DNA of 64,000 nucleotides from the NCBI RefSeq assembly GCF_036417845.1, contig NC_089985.1:31950583-32014582 (forward strand), given 5' to 3'. Positions 1 to 13,310 of this stretch are shown in pieces (position 1 is the stretch's first letter; each line of letters opens with the position of its first letter). The notes beneath the pieces were generated by a model that worked only from the letters and a program-made list of their open reading frames with translations, was not told the DNA's origin and ran no database searches. The stretch is from Apteryx mantelli (taxonomy: Eukaryota > Chordata > Aves > Apterygiformes > Apterygidae). The translations under genes were made by a program, and so were the position numbers.

Positions 1-588
1 AGCAGTATCGTGGCTTTCACTGTTATGCAGTCAGTGAGAATGAGACGTGAGGAAAAACGTGCCATAAAGTAACCTTATATCTTAGAAATAAGGTGTGAGC
101 AGTTGAACCAGATCTGAAGTCTGGTAACTCTGGAATTAGAAACCTGACTGTTCCTGTGCTGGGGGAAAGGCTGTGCCTTCCAGGCTTGGCTGACATTGAC
201 TGATGGCCAGTTAGTTCGTCTCCCTAAAGCACGATTTATTTGAAAAATGCTTCTTAGAACTCATTTGATACTTGAGGAGAATGTGACAACTATATTTAAG
301 AATGAATCCCTTTTCTATCTAATGAGTTCTTACATGCATGACCTGTTTTCTTGTTTCTCTTTAAGTATCTGCTAGCGCTTAGCTCTTCACTCATAAAGGC
401 TGTGCTACAGAGGACCGATCCTACTCAGTTTGTGCGTCTGTGCAACAGCATGATCTTATATAGGTCTATACTTATGATTTAGGGTGTTTTTTCTTTCCTC
501 TCACTCCCATTAAGTACTTAACAGCTTTTTTTTCAGTCATGTGTTCTCTTTTCACTGACTGTGTTGAGTAATCTGTTTCTGTTTACAG

Positions 589-708
589 GTGAAAGAAGCA
601 GTGAAATATGCCCTAAGCGCAGGTTATCGCCACATTGACTGTGCGGCAGTTTACAGCAATGAAGCAGAGATAGGTGAGGCTTTCCAGGAATGCATCGGGC
701 CCAACAAG
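589..708 (+). CDS. AKR1A1: AKR1A1 coding exon (human residues 29-68)
   Basis: 120 bp, phase 0 at both ends. Acceptor tttacag, donor gtaaaa. Encodes [20 protein letters not shown] and on to GPNK; it contains catalytic Asp45 and Tyr50. It is the first AKR1A1 exon inside the window. Confidence 0.97.
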
Positions 709-3700
709 GTAAAAAAACACAAAAAGCCACCGTGCTGACTATACATTTTATCAAAATTGACAGCTATAACCTGAAAACAGACTATAAAGTTAGCATTTTG
801 AGGCTTTCTCCTAGTCTATCCCAGCTGTTTGGTATTACTTATCGGGAAGAGGCATGAAAGAAAGCTTTCTCTTTTCTAGAACTGTACTGGCTGTGAGGAG
901 GAGGAAAGATTGTCCAGAATATTTGCATGGAAGCTACAAAGGAAAAAAATGCCTTTTTTGATTCCCTTCTCTCCCCCCTCCCCCCAAAGGAGTATCCCAA
1001 TTTGGATACTCAAAAATAGGAGGCTCCCAGAATCACTAGTTATAATGGAAAATCTTTGCCATGATTTATATGAAAAATTACTCTAATTTGCCAGTCTGGA
1101 ACAGTACGCAATGCTGGCTAGCCACAGCAAATTCAGTGACTGGGATTTTGTTGGTTATAGACCAAATACAAGCGAGTAAGTAGGTACCTTTTTTTTTTTA
1201 TTTTTGGTAACAGCGGTTGCATTTGATGCTTTTGACAGCGTGACTGTAGGACCTACGCTGAGAGTCCATGGCCTAGAAGTAATGTGAGAGGCATTGCCGT
1301 GGATGACCTCAGGTGGAATCTCAAATTTGGCCTCTTGCTTTTGTTGGGCAAAGAAGTCAGGAAGCTTACCTGTATATATAGTTTCTGGGAAAGCAAGCTT
1401 TCATGTTTTGCTTTCCTCTTGTCTTTCCTGTGCTTTAGGGCAATCTCTTTGTTATGGGATTAGCTCCAGAGAGGCTGTTTTCAGCTCGCCCCAGGGATTC
1501 CTTCCCATTGTCTAGATGGTGGTAACTAAAGTAGGGAAGCATAGGATTTTTTTTTTTTCCGGTTCGTATTAGCTAGTAACTTAAAGCTAGAATTTTTAGA
1601 ATGTCTTTTTCTCTGAACACAACAGCCAGTATATTAAACACAGAAATAACTCGATGGAAGGAGAGAAGCTAAGGAATTAATCATTCCAGCTTCTACAGCG
1701 TATAAGACTTGAGTGAAATTTGCTCCTGTTGAAGATGGCAAGAAATGCCCTCTGGTGTTCTGTGCTTCAGTATGCCAAATATGATCTCCCCTTTGCATTT
1801 TCTACTTCATAAATAGCCAAGATTGTTTCTTTCAGTTCTGGGCCTTACCCTTCCCATATAGGGTATAGGGCACTCAGTTCTTGGTGCATTCTTCCTAAAA
1901 CTTAAAAAAAAAAAAAAAAATCCAGTGCAGAGGATTGGGGAAGCGTCTTTTGTTTATTTTCCCATGTTTTTTCCATAAGAAGCATTCTTGGTTTATAACA
2001 TGTAATGAGAATAGTAAGTTAGTTGGTTGTACCTAGGACATGTGAATTGTGAAACTAAATTACAAAATTTGCATAAGAATAAACTGAATAGTCTTTTTCT
2101 TTTGGCCAGATCCAGCTTAGTGGTGACGTTAACCCTTAAATTGGAGAGTTTGGAGAAGTATGCCTGGGTTTGTTTTTTTTTGTTTGCTTGTTTGTTTTGC
2201 GTAACTTCTAATAATTTGCTAAAAGTATTTGTTATGCTTTCGGACTTGTCAATGCAAACGTATATTTCTCTTTCCTGTTTTCCATCCAGTATATTTTTTC
2301 AAAGTTTAATTTGTGGGTTATAATTTTTTTTTAATTAAATTGTTTTCTTTGTTTTAAAGCTAACTGAGGGAATTGCTGCAGTTCTTTTTGAACTCATTCC
2401 AGTAAATTGCACTCTCTTCCCTTTCTTAAAGGGTATTAAAAGAGAGGACCTATTTGTAACATCAAAGCTCTGGAATACCAAGCACCACCCGGAAGATGTG
2501 GAGCCAGCGCTAAGGAAAACACTTGGAGATTTGAAGCTGGCTTACCTGGACCTGTACCTCATGCACTGGCCTCATGCCTTTGAGTAAGTTCTCCCTGGAA
2601 AGAGCACAGAATGCAAACAAACCAAAACACAACAGTTTTACATAAATGGCTGATTTTATGTCCTGAAGAGCTTCTTTCTGAGCTGTGTATTTCTTCCTGC
2701 AGATACTGCCTGCAAGATGTTTTTTAAGTGTGGCTAATAGCATAATCCTATGGACTGTTGTATAGGATCCTTCTCTTTTCTTCCCCATAATCTGTGCATA
2801 TATTCATTTTGGATGAATTCACATTCACAGAAACAACTGTTCCCATCTCATTTCCGTTCTTTGGATTTGAATTGGATGGTAATTTGGTTAGCGTTAGATT
2901 TGTTGCAGGTCTGGAAACACAGTGGAGAAGACAGATTTCTGTTACTGTACAGAGAGACTGTAAATAGAAAAGGGATAATTATTCTCATTATTTAGCAATT
3001 TTGAGCCCACAAAAATGGGTATTAAGTCTTTGTTTAAAATCCTTAAGCTGTTACTAAAAATTGTATTTAACAGTGAGAAAACTAGACACTGGAATTATGG
3101 TCACTAAATGTCTGTCAGCTTGGCACAGGTGCCAAAGTTAGGTCATCAAAAGTAGTCGAACTGTGAATAAGTACTTAAATTTTATAAGACAGGTGTCTTT
3201 TCTGAATATTGTTATAATTTCAGTGAAGCTTGCCATTTTATATCAGCTGAGAAGCTGGCTCACTGTGAGGAGAATCTTTCTCAAATTAAAATACATTAGA
3301 AGTTTAGAACAATCTAGGGTTTCCCCTTGGCACTGGGAGTGTGTGGCTGCTATTCTTGGTTCTACCATTTACCTGCGTGGTAGTCTTGAGGAATTCCCAT
3401 CACTGCTTTGTGCCTTTGGGTTTTTTTTAATCTGAAAAACAAGAATTAAGCGCTTCATAAAGAAGACAACACTTCTTCCTAATAGATACTAACTGTATCA
3501 GAGTGGCCAAGCACATGCAGTATCACACTGGTACTTGTATGAGGAGGAATTGAAATGACCTCTTCTGATACTTTAATTGCAGTAATTCTAAGATTTGAGG
3601 AAATAGCAGGAGAACTTTCTCCTCTCATCGTAAATGGTAAATGCATTTATCCTACAACACTGACAGAAGCGGAGTTCATTATTTTCTTGTAACTGTGGAA

Positions 3701-6700
3701 GCAGTAATATTTTGTTAATACCTTTTTTATTACATATTCATTATCTTTTTAAAAAAATTAAACTTCTGCCTCACAGGCTGTTTGCAAGGAGACTTCACTC
3801 AGTTGGGCAGACCCTGTCAGATTCAAAGGAGCTTCAGTCTGTCCTAGAAATTAAAAAAAAAAAAAAAAAAGAATTTTTTTTCACTTCCAGCCATCATGTG
3901 AACTGAATTTTGCAATGGGTATCACACCAGTGATAGGAGGAAAGACTCTTAAATTCTAAATATATTCCTCAGCATAACAGAATGAGGAAATGTTTTAAAC
4001 TAGAGCTGGTTTGAAGGAAGAATGTCTGTTTAAAAATTACTCTGTTTTGAAATAGGTTTGTTTTCAGTCAATTCAAAAACCATCAAAGCATTGTTTGTTC
4101 GGGTGGTAATATCATGTAATATAAATAATGATGTGTATTTAGTTACGCTAAAAAAAAATTACTTAAACTGCTCACGGAAATGAAAAAAAGTTGATGAGAC
4201 TGGTATTTTCATAAAGCAGTTTCATGTTTTCTCATTCAAAAGTCTTCACTCTGTTTTCCATTAGCTCTACTTCAGTCTGCTTCAATGCCTGGTTAGCTAT
4301 AAAGCCTGCTGCACTGAGGAACTGAGCAAAAGAATGCTACTTCAACAGGAATTTAAAACAGACTTTCATATTAAAATCATGGTGCCTCTAGGTCTAGAAA
4401 AGTAACCTCTCCCTTAATATACTGCTGTTGACATATGAGGTTGCTTTTCTGTGCTGGGAGCTCCTAAGTTTTTCTAAGGTATGTTTTGCTCTAGCTCTAT
4501 CGGCTACAGGAACAGGAACCGCGTCCCCTTGCTCCTAGCTGCTGCCATCTCTCACGCCGTTCACTGTTTAGCTAGAGCGACGTAGGGCAGCCTCCGAGAT
4601 CTGACCTAGCAGTGTCCCGCAGGGGTTACGAAACAGCACTCTCCCAGCAGAATTGCTGGCACCCCTCCAAGCACAGATTGCTCAGAGACCGTCATAGCCC
4701 TGTTACGGTGTGGTGGTGTCACGTGGCATAACCAAGTGCTTTGTTATTTTTATGGGCTGGTGTGACTAACTGGAAACACACCTAACCTACGGGCAACGTG
4801 TACAAGTTAAGACTTCTGTGAGGATCTGTACTTGCATCCAGTGCTACCACTGCTACAGAGTCCAGAGGGAATGGGAAAACTAGACTACATAGATAGTCTC
4901 TCCTAGATAGTCCTTAAACCAAGATCCCTTTGGTAGCAGCTTCAAATAGACAATGAAGAATATCAGTCCTCCCGCAAAAGCTGCCGCTGAGTTGCTCCTC
5001 TCTAAATCAGCTGTTTCGCTAGGATCAAAGTGTGTGATGAGCTGTTGCTTGTATACAGTGACTTACTGGTGGTGTGGAGTCACTGCCCTATAGGTAAGTA
5101 GTTCCGAGTACTTTATAACAAGTTTAAATAGGAAAAACAGTGTCTAAACCAATTTCCTGTAGGTTAAGTCAGCACACTGGAATTCAAAGGAAAAGTTTGC
5201 TCATCTTGTATGCTACCTTGCAAACTCTGTAGACTTTAAAGAATATTTTAAAGAAAGGGTTTTTTGTTCGTTCTTTGTGGATTTTTATTTATTTATTTAT
5301 TTTTAGTGAACAACCAATAAAATAGAAATCATCATGCGGTATGTACTTATACTTTTTCTTTGATGCTGTAGACGAGGGGACAATCTCTTCCCAAAGAATC
5401 CTGATGGCATAATGCGATATGATTACACTGATTACAAGGATACCTGGAAGGCTATGGAGAAGCTGGTAGAAAAAGGTCTTGTAAAAGCCATTGGGCTGTC
5501 AAACTTCAACAGCCGTCAGATTGATGATGTACTCAGTGTGGCCACTGTCAAACCAGCTGTGCTCCAGGTGAGATGAATAAAGGAGAGGAGGAATACCTTT
5601 CTGATGTTTGTCCGCAGGAGTGAAGAATTGCAAAGTACTGCTACACATTCAGCACCAAGTGTGCAGCTTCTGATTTACAGGGAGGAGTACAGCCACCTCT
5701 GCAATGGAGTAGGCATGCAGTGGGCTCCTTTCCAGTCGGAAAAAATTCCTTGGGGAGATGGTCTATATCCATGTCCTGTGGCCAATTATGCCTGCTTAGT
5801 TGAATAGACGAGTTTGTTGCCTTCCATGTGAGAAATGATTAGGGATTATTTAGTGTGCAAGAGAAAAAGACTGAGAGGGACTAACTTAACTCCTTCCCCT
5901 AGAGAGCTTCCTTGCTTGTTGCATGATCTATCAGATACCCAGCACTCTAAAAACTTATTAGAGCTATCCTCCTTTTGCTGTAGTCTTAGCCTCCAAGAGA
6001 GTTTTTCATTCTCCATGTGGTACATTAGAGGCTCATAAGGTTTTCTAGAAACTGGAATGAACTCCTGTGATGGTTGATGGTCATGCCTTTGACCTCCTGT
6101 TTGTTTAGAGCTTTGTGCTGATATCTTCTCGCAAGGCACTCATTATGGGTTGCTTTAACAGGTGGAATGTCATCCCTATCTAGCTCAGAATGAGCTGATA
6201 GCTCACTGCCAAAAGCGAGGACTGGTTGTCACTGCCTACAGTCCACTTGGCTCTCCAGATCGAGCGTGGAAACATCCAGATGAGCCTGTGCTTCTAGAAG
6301 AACCTGGGATCAAAAAACTGGCAGAAAAATACAGCAAGTCACCTGCCCAGATCATCCTCAGGTACACAACAGTTGAGAGAGGGTGGAATTGGACCTAGCC
6401 TTAATAAAGCAAACAACACAGGATAGAAGGGAGCTGCTTGTGGTGTGTGCTTTTTTCCCATTAGTGGCGAGTTAGAATCTCAGCACCAAAAGCAAACCCT
6501 GTTCAGTGCTTATTCTACAGAGTTGGAGTGGATCCTGCCTTAGGGCAGGGAGACGGACTAGATTAAAGGGATCCATTCCTGGGACAGTTCACTACCTTTT
6601 CTGCTGTGGAACTGCCGTGGGACAGGAGGGAGAAGTGCTGTTAAGGCAGCAGTGCACCACGTTTGGGTACCTCCTGCTGTATTTGCACATGGCCAGTTGC

Positions 6701-9700
6701 TTGAACTTTTGAGCTCTTGCTGCTGCCTTCACGTGGACTCTCAGGAAGAGTGAGGAAGGTTCCTACACTGAAGAACTGCTCGCTGTTTTGTTTTTATATA
6801 GCAGAAGCCAACTACTGGATACTGGGAAACAAGATGGTTCAGTGATATCCAGAAAGTGATCAGCATCTTGTAAAGTAGAATTGGATCTCTTTCCTCATTT
6901 TTTGTCTAGCTTGGTATCTGTCAGTATCACTAGCACAACCCTGGGCAGCAGCAAGATACCCTGTCAGTGGAACATGTTTAAGACTTTGTGCTTAAGCCAC
7001 TAGACAGGCACTTGAGGAATTTGGGTTTTCTTCTAGTCTCTCAGCAGTTGTCACGCTAGAACTTAATAAAATGCTTAAGTGCATTTTTCTGACTATTTCT
7101 TGGTCTTCTAGCTTAAAGCACCTGAGACTTACTTGCTTATTCGAATAGAACACATTCTTCTCCTTAATTAGTCCACTGACCACTGTTTTCCTTGAGCTTG
7201 GTGATACTAGGTTCTAATATAGTGCTCATTGCTATGTCAGCCCTCTTCTGGATATTTTTACTGTACATAAAAACATAAATCTGTTCTACTGAAACAGATG
7301 TCTGGGTTCTTGGGCTGCATGCACAGAAGGTCTTTCTCCTCTTAAACAGGTGGCAAGTGCAGCGTAAAGTTGTTGCCATTCCCAAGAGTGTCACTCCTGC
7401 TCGCATTCTGCAGAATCTCCAGGTAAGCAACCTGATTCCCTTCACTATAAGGCAGCAATTTAGATGGAGGACAAGAGATTCAGCAATGCTCTTTTGTATG
7501 AGTAATATAGTGTCTTAACACTTGCATAACAAACTGAGGCACTTGGACCATGCTTGTTCCTAAGTGCATGCACTCAGAAGGGAAGGTAAAGATATTTGGT
7601 AAAAAAAAACCTTAAGTTCCAAGCAACTAAGCGTGTGTGTGTGAAAGTCTTCTTTTGTTGTCAAAAGTCTAAGTGAAAATTCTTTATCATTTACCAAAGA
7701 CAATCTTTACTGATGCTTCTGAGTTTAAAATTTTATTAAACGTTATTAAAGACTTGTTCAGTGGTTCTTATTTACAGATAACAGTCCTGCAACTGAGGAC
7801 TGGTGACTTTCTGCAGCAAACTGCCATTCTAATGATACTGAAGGTATAGGATTAGTGTGATTCACTTCTGCTCTAAAGACAATTCACTTTACTTCAGTAA
7901 TTAATGAAAACTCTGACCGGCAGCAATTTGGAGGGAAGTCTCTGAATCACCTCTTGTGATCTTTATTAAGCCCTTAATCATACAGATTGGATGGTTACAT
8001 ATATGTTTTTAAGTTAGGATTTGTTTGTGCAACTGTTACTCCTGTTAAACCAAATTCTACCAAGTAGTATGCTGCTAAAAATTTTGAAAAATGCCAGTAA
8101 ATCCAGTGCAGTTACTTATTCTAGGCTTAGATTTACATGGGAACAGAATATTGATTTCAATAGGCAGCCCTTACTTGGAGAAACAGTCCCACTGATTTCT
8201 GCCTTTGTGGAAGAGTGCTATGCAGTATCAGTGAAGGCTTAGAATCGGCCAGTGAATGCAGACCTCGGGCTTTAAGCCTTTGTTTTAGTGTTTGTTATAA
8301 AATGGATTAAACTACAACTGCATATTTATAAACAAAAGACGAAGCCCTGCTTGAAGTCAAGATTTTTAAAGATAGATACGTAACTTCCATTCATCAGAGT
8401 TGTATGGAAATTCCCTCTATTTGAAACAGGAGCATATCAAAGTTGCGGCTTCTGAAGATGTTTGAGATATTATAACAAGTAGCATCATGTTTAATTTACT
8501 TTTATTTGGGTTTTAACACTAGGATTTAGAAACTCTGATATAGCATTGAGGTTTCTTTTTGAAAGTCTAAAAGAGTTATTATGTAACTATGACTTAATAA
8601 ATTATTCCAGTCTCTTTTGTGAGTCTGTGTGTTCACATCAGTTACAATAGCGTCGTTGCACTGTCATCTGAAATTAAATGCTGAAATAGTCACGATGTCT
8701 CAAGTCACTGCTATTGTTTTCATTCTGTCATGGTTTACTGAGAGCTGGAACTTTTCTGCCTTTAAGTCAACCCTACTACGTGCGGATCCATGGAGAAATT
8801 CATGGCATAAGGAGATGACTGTGACTTACAAAGTAAACAAAACCAAGAGGCAAAATTCAGCAGGAATTAAATATGAAAAACATATGATTATTGAATGAAG
8901 ATTTTTTTTTTCCCCACCACCCATAGGTGTTTGATTTCAGTCTCACAGAAGAGGAGGTGAGCCACATCGGGAGCCTGAATAAAAATTACCGTTACATTGT
9001 GCCAATGATCACGGTAAATTTCTCCTGTGTTTCTAATAGTTTTGATTATGTTCACTTGGCCACAACTTGGAGTTTCTGCAGTTTTCTTTTTTCCTTTTGC
9101 TGTCTCCTGTCAGAACTACTTAAAAGTAAGAGTGCTACATCTTTTTAGGGTATCTAAGCTGGAAGAATTGTTCAAAAAATTTTTTTCCCAAAGCTGTCCT
9201 TTTTTATACCCATTTTCCTCCTCTATTTCTGCCATTGATGATTCTCTCGGGTCCTCATTGCTTACCTTTCCATGGGTCTTTAATCAGAATCCCCTCTTGC
9301 TTCAGATCTCTCCGAACTCCTGCTGATGTTTTTCTCTAATAGAAGCGCTCCAAGGCCCATGCCATTCCTCCAGAAGTACTCCTTGTTCCACCTGTCCCCA
9401 TCTGCTTTGTTCCATAAGCCTCTAAGTTCAGTGAAGACTCTGGGTGCAATTAGTTTTCCACCTCCATCACAGAAGCTGCGCAAGAGGGAATTTGTCCCCT
9501 CCACTGGATGTACCCTTTTCACCATTCTTGTAACAATCTTCCTCCAAAATAAGGTGTTTGGCTTTGGCTGTGTTGTTTTTCTTTCCGAATACTTTAGCAG
9601 CAGCAGCATCCTTTAGCATCATCAGTTTCCTGTATCACCCGAAACCTTACTTCATATGCTATCAGACACCAGTTTTACTAGACAAACCCATGCCTTTTTA

Positions 9701-12700
9701 CAGTGTTCAAATCCTTTTGTTTTTTCTTCTCTTATATTAAAGAACCAATCTCTTCCCTTTTCTCCTCATTGCAGAAAACTTCAATTCCTTCTTGTTTCCT
9801 GTCTTTATAGTTGTGTTCATCATTTCTTATACATGTATTGTCCTGCTTCTGCCCATACCAAAGATAGCTATTGCCACTCCCTGCTGGGTCACTGGCTAAA
9901 AAATGGCAACTGTACTATAATAAATCTCAAGTGATTTGTCCCTTCTCTATGATACAGTACACTGCATAGATACAGTAGGTCTCTGTGCATGGAGGCTGTC
10001 AGTCATGCCCTTGGCTCTCAAGCAGTATGTCTGCCTTCCTGTAAATTCTCCTTAGACACTCGGTGGTTACTGGCTCTAGGAGTTCTTTGGGGAAGGCATT
10101 TCTCCAGAATTATCAGTGAGTTTTTTGAGTGCTTGAGAGCATAGCAATGAGTGGCCTACCAATTTGAAAAGAGAAGTTATGAGTGTTGAACGATTGTCTT
10201 GAATCGAGGGTAGATATTTGTTACAGCTTTCACTGTTTGTCATGCTGTGGCTTACAAGACCTTCAGGGCCATGATTTTAACTGTAGGGTTGCTTCAATAT
10301 GTGTATGTATAGATACCCCTCTTCCCCCCATCCCTGCAACCAAACTTCTTCGTGCTTATGGATTGGGAGTCTGTACGCCACGCTGCCGGCTTAGCTGCGC
10401 ACGTGTGTAAGTGCGATGGTGACAAGCACACCTGTTGTTGACAGTATGGTTCTTTCAAGTGTTTTGCTAGTCATGCTGCCAACAAAGTTGTTTTGTAAAT
10501 GAAGCTGCAAAATACATTTAAAATGTAAGCTGGGCTTGGACTAGCCAGGGATAATTCATGTGCTTTTGTTTCCTGGGAGACGTTATCAGATCGCAATGAT
10601 TCACAAAGAAGAGATGAAATACAGTTCAAAGTGCTGGTCCATCCAAATAGAAAAAGGGTGAATGTGATCCAGCTGGGCTTCAAAGATATTGCCATATTGT
10701 CAGATAACAAGACAGGAAAAAGCAAGATGAGGAGAATTAAAATGCGACTCTGTAGCTGTAAGATCTCTAGCGGAACCTTTTGTCTCCTGCCCACCCCTCT
10801 GGGCTTATCAGAAAGAATTTGCATCATCTCTGAATTAAAATTAAAATTCCTGTCTAACCTTTTATGCCTGTCTCTATGAATCTAATTTATAGTGTCTGGA
10901 TTTCAAAGTGGGCTACAGCAGTGACAGTAGAGCTCCTTTTTTCATAACTGACAAGACATAGTTTTTCCTTGCTTTACCACATTGATATATAACCGCAAGG
11001 TCTTACAGATGTGCCATTTTTCTCCATATTGTTTTTTTGTTTAAAGTCTGAGGTTACATTTACATGTAGGCGCTTAAATAATGTTGCTGGATATTTGAAA
11101 AGATCGTCATTGGGATAGAGATTGAAAACTGTTTAGCCATACCTGGTACCAGCCTAAAACCCAAACTTCTGGAAACGCATAACAGGCTGAGGAATGTATT
11201 TAAGTGAAACTCGAATGACCAGCAAGCAAGAGAGGAGGAGTGACAATGTTCTTGTGCACATAATGATCTGGTTTTGGTAGTTAGCTACCATTGATCTGCA
11301 GTGTGTTCATTGGTGGGTTTTTCCCCCTGCCTTCCCTCCGGTTCCTGTGATAGACTGAAAACGGACATGTGCAACATCGCTTCTGGCAGCTGCTGTTCTG
11401 GCATGCTGCTAACAAGAACGTTTACTTGAAGAGCTATTCTGTATAGTGAAATATAGGGGGAAGAAATGGGCAACAATGAGGAATATAAATTCTGGGAATA
11501 TGAGGAAATTGTTGGCTTTCAGTAGAGTATGAGGAAACCTGAAGATACTGTGACCGTTTTGTCCACGGAGTTTTACTGATTGTCGTCAGTTGATAGTTTT
11601 ATTTTAATCTGAGTATCAGTAAATATTAAACTTTAACGTCTTGGTTTTCTGCTCTGTAGTGCCCCCAAGTGACTAATTTCATACTACAGTAGTCCTCACT
11701 GTAAACAATTCATTACTAGGAATTCCAGTTGTTGCTTTCAAATGCAGAATTGATACTGAAAGCTAATTAGAGGGACTTGCTAGTGGATACTTGGTTTAAA
11801 AGGCCCTGTAATTTCCCCCTGCCCTACCCTCCCACACCTCCTTAACATTTTGAATAATCTCTAACGTTTATATATCATCAGTGATATCTCTAACATCATT
11901 TATATTCAATCATTAGTCGTTTAGTAGAAGTTTTAGCTGAATGATGCCAGCCTGTCACACCAGGGAGGTGTATCTCCTCGCTGATACCACACTTAAATTC
12001 CTTCAAATGTACAGATTAGGAGCAAGGTTTTACCCCAGCTCCCAGTCAGTGGGGGTGTTGCAATAGACTGAATGCATCTAGCATTGCAGCCTGTGCATCT
12101 GAATGGTTAGAGGTGGGGTGTAGGACCTGCCTGGGACTTCTGTATGACTAGGTCTGCTTTTGGGCCAGCCTGAGCCTCCGTTTCATTATTCGTGAACATT
12201 AGTTTCAGCACTCCTATTTCACAGCTGGAGAAACTGGTCTGCCTTGGAAATACTCTTAAACTCACAAATGAAAAGTGCTATGAGAGAGTTCAGTGATACT
12301 ATTAGTGCTTCAGTGTATGACCTTGAGCAAGCTACTTAATTTGTTTCATCGCATCCATCTGTAAAACTAACATCCTGGCACCTCTCTGTCTTGGAAAGAT
12401 AGGCAAAAGCTCTGATTTTTATAAAGTGTTCTGAAGTGTGCGTGTTACAACACTTATTCAATAACGCTACAAGGCAAAAGGTTTAACTATTCTTAATCCA
12501 ATTCTTCAAGCCTCAGCAGCTGGAAGAAAGACTTTTGCTTGAGGCTACAGAAATCTTTTTTTTTTTTTTTCTTTTCTCTTTCAAGAAGTGCTAACAGGAC
12601 TGGGAGTAGAGGGAACAGCTCTTGTTAAACTGAAAAAGATGCTTGCACGTGTTTGGGATATGAAGAATTTCAAATGCTGCATGGTTTAGATTTGTAACTA

Positions 12701-12820
12701 AGAGTAACAGTTTTTTAAATTTTTCTGACTTGAGCTCATCTGTTTGCTTCACAGGTGAATGGAAAGCTAGTAGCAAGAGATGCTGAACACCCCAATTACC
12801 CCTTCAAAGACCCCTATTAA
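589..12820 (+). CDS. AKR1A1: AKR1A1, aldehyde reductase (NADPH), 3' seven coding exons (partial gene)
   Basis: Aldo-keto reductase family 1 member A1, a cytosolic NADPH-dependent aldehyde reductase that reduces aldehydes such as glucuronate and methylglyoxal. Exons 589-708, 2432-2583, 5372-5567, 6162-6361, 7350-7422, 8927-9013 and 12755-12820 splice in phase to 894 bp (297 residues plus TAA). They align without gaps to human residues 29-325. The exon with the start codon and residues 1-28 lies left of the window. Catalytic tetrad seen: Asp45 (637-639), Tyr50 (652-654), Lys80 (2465-2467) and His113 (2564-2566). The NADPH-binding IPKS motif has its Lys at 7384-7386. The protein ends KDPY, as expected for a full C-terminus. 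NASP follows on the same strand, as in mammals. No frameshift or stop interrupts it, so it should be functional. Confidence 0.98.
2432..2583 (+). CDS. AKR1A1: AKR1A1 coding exon (human residues 69-119)
   Basis: 152 bp, enters phase 0 and leaves with two bases of a Glu codon. Acceptor cttaaag, donor gtaagt. Carries [20 protein letters not shown] with catalytic Lys80, and [11 protein letters not shown] with catalytic His113. Confidence 0.97.
3340..3475 (+). repeat. MIR-like SINE fragment in AKR1A1 intron
   Basis: Shows the degenerate MIR core: a 'tggttctaccatttacctg' type segment, then a 'cttgaggaa...' segment, a 'ctgctttgtgcctttgggtt' segment and 'atctgaaaaacaagaattaa'. Old and diverged. Identification is by eye only. 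Confidence 0.5.
5372..5567 (+). CDS. AKR1A1: AKR1A1 coding exon (human residues 119-184)
   Basis: 196 bp. Acceptor tgctgtag, donor gtgaga. Completes the split Glu codon, then reads [12 protein letters not shown] through [12 protein letters not shown] to KPAVLQ. It has the conserved SNF motif of the TIM barrel. Confidence 0.97.
6162..6361 (+). CDS. AKR1A1: AKR1A1 coding exon (human residues 185-251)
   Basis: 200 bp. Acceptor tttaacag, donor gtacac. Begins [20 protein letters not shown] and ends SPAQIILR, where the final Arg codon is split AG|G with the next exon. It holds the YSPLGS cofactor-loop motif. Confidence 0.97.
7350..7422 (+). CDS. AKR1A1: AKR1A1 coding exon (human residues 251-275)
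   Basis: 73 bp. Acceptor cttaaacag, donor gtaagc. Encodes [20 protein letters not shown] then QNLQ; IPKS contacts the NADPH 2'-phosphate in this family. Confidence 0.97.
8927..9013 (+). CDS. AKR1A1: AKR1A1 coding exon (human residues 276-304)
   Basis: 87 bp, phase 0 on both sides. Acceptor cccatag, donor gtaaat. Encodes [20 protein letters not shown] then YRYIVPMIT. Confidence 0.96.
9014..12754 (+). other. AKR1A1: Last AKR1A1 intron, about 3.7 kb
   Basis: No convincing coding exon. Open stretches at 9326-9616 (+) and 9280-9609 (-) show no recognisable protein. A Lys/Ala-rich minus-strand stretch near 9500-9630 is broken by stops and looks like old debris or chance. MIR-like sequence lies at 12290-12450. 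Confidence 0.6.
12290..12450 (+). repeat. MIR-like SINE fragment
   Basis: Contains 'gaccttgagcaagctactta', then 'catccatctgtaaaactaa' and 'ataaagtgttctgaagtgtg', which match the order of MIR core segments. A reverse-oriented MIR-type stretch ('tttcacagctggagaaactg') lies just upstream at 12210-12237. Confidence 0.6.
12755..12820 (+). CDS. AKR1A1: AKR1A1 terminal coding exon and stop
   Basis: Acceptor cttcacag. Encodes [20 protein letters not shown] then Y and TAA at 12818-12820. The C-terminal tail carries substrate-specificity residues in this family. Confidence 0.97.
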   Translation: MNGKLVARDAEHPNYPFKDPY

Positions 12821-13310
12821 CTACTAGAAAATAAGGTGTTAGAATAACATGCTCCTCTGTATTCTCTTCCACAAGTAATTGTTGCCATAGTTTATCAAAA
12901 AGTCTGTCCAAATGAAACCTTCCTTTCTGAATAGGAGGCCTGAGACGGTTTAATTGTATACTGCTTTTAATTGACCTCTTTTCTGGAGATACTGTAGCTT
13001 CCATGTCAGAGTTTGTGGGATTTATTACAATGACTGCAAGCTTGCTCCTGGAAGCATCAAATGTTTTGGGGATTAGATAAAGATTGGGGGAGTCCCAGTC
13101 AAGCTCCAAACACTTCATAAGTGGGCTAGGGCATTAGTTTGGATTTACTGCCTGTAAAAAGGTTTTGAATCCTTTAGTTATTACTGTGGTGGGGGGGGGG
13201 AAGGAGGCGAGGGGAGAAGGCGGTAGCATGAAAGCATTTTCCAACTAAACAACTGCTCAGTCATTGACTTTGTTCCCTGTATAAAAACACTAATAAAGAT
13301 ATCAAAGTGA
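12821..13310 (+). other. AKR1A1: AKR1A1 3'UTR, proximal form
   Basis: Non-coding sequence from the stop to the first AATAAA (13292-13297). It includes a run of ten G at 13191-13200. The exact cleavage site is inferred. Confidence 0.7.
13292..13297 (+). terminator. AKR1A1: AKR1A1 proximal poly(A) signal AATAAA
   Basis: First canonical hexamer after the AKR1A1 stop, about 470 bp downstream. Further plus-strand hexamers at 14481-14486 and 14817-14822 could end longer transcripts. Confidence 0.7.

Noticed and set aside
9280-9660. Possible processed pseudogene in the last AKR1A1 intron
   Set aside because: A Lys-rich minus-strand stretch looked protein-like, but the frame is broken and I cannot name a parent gene.
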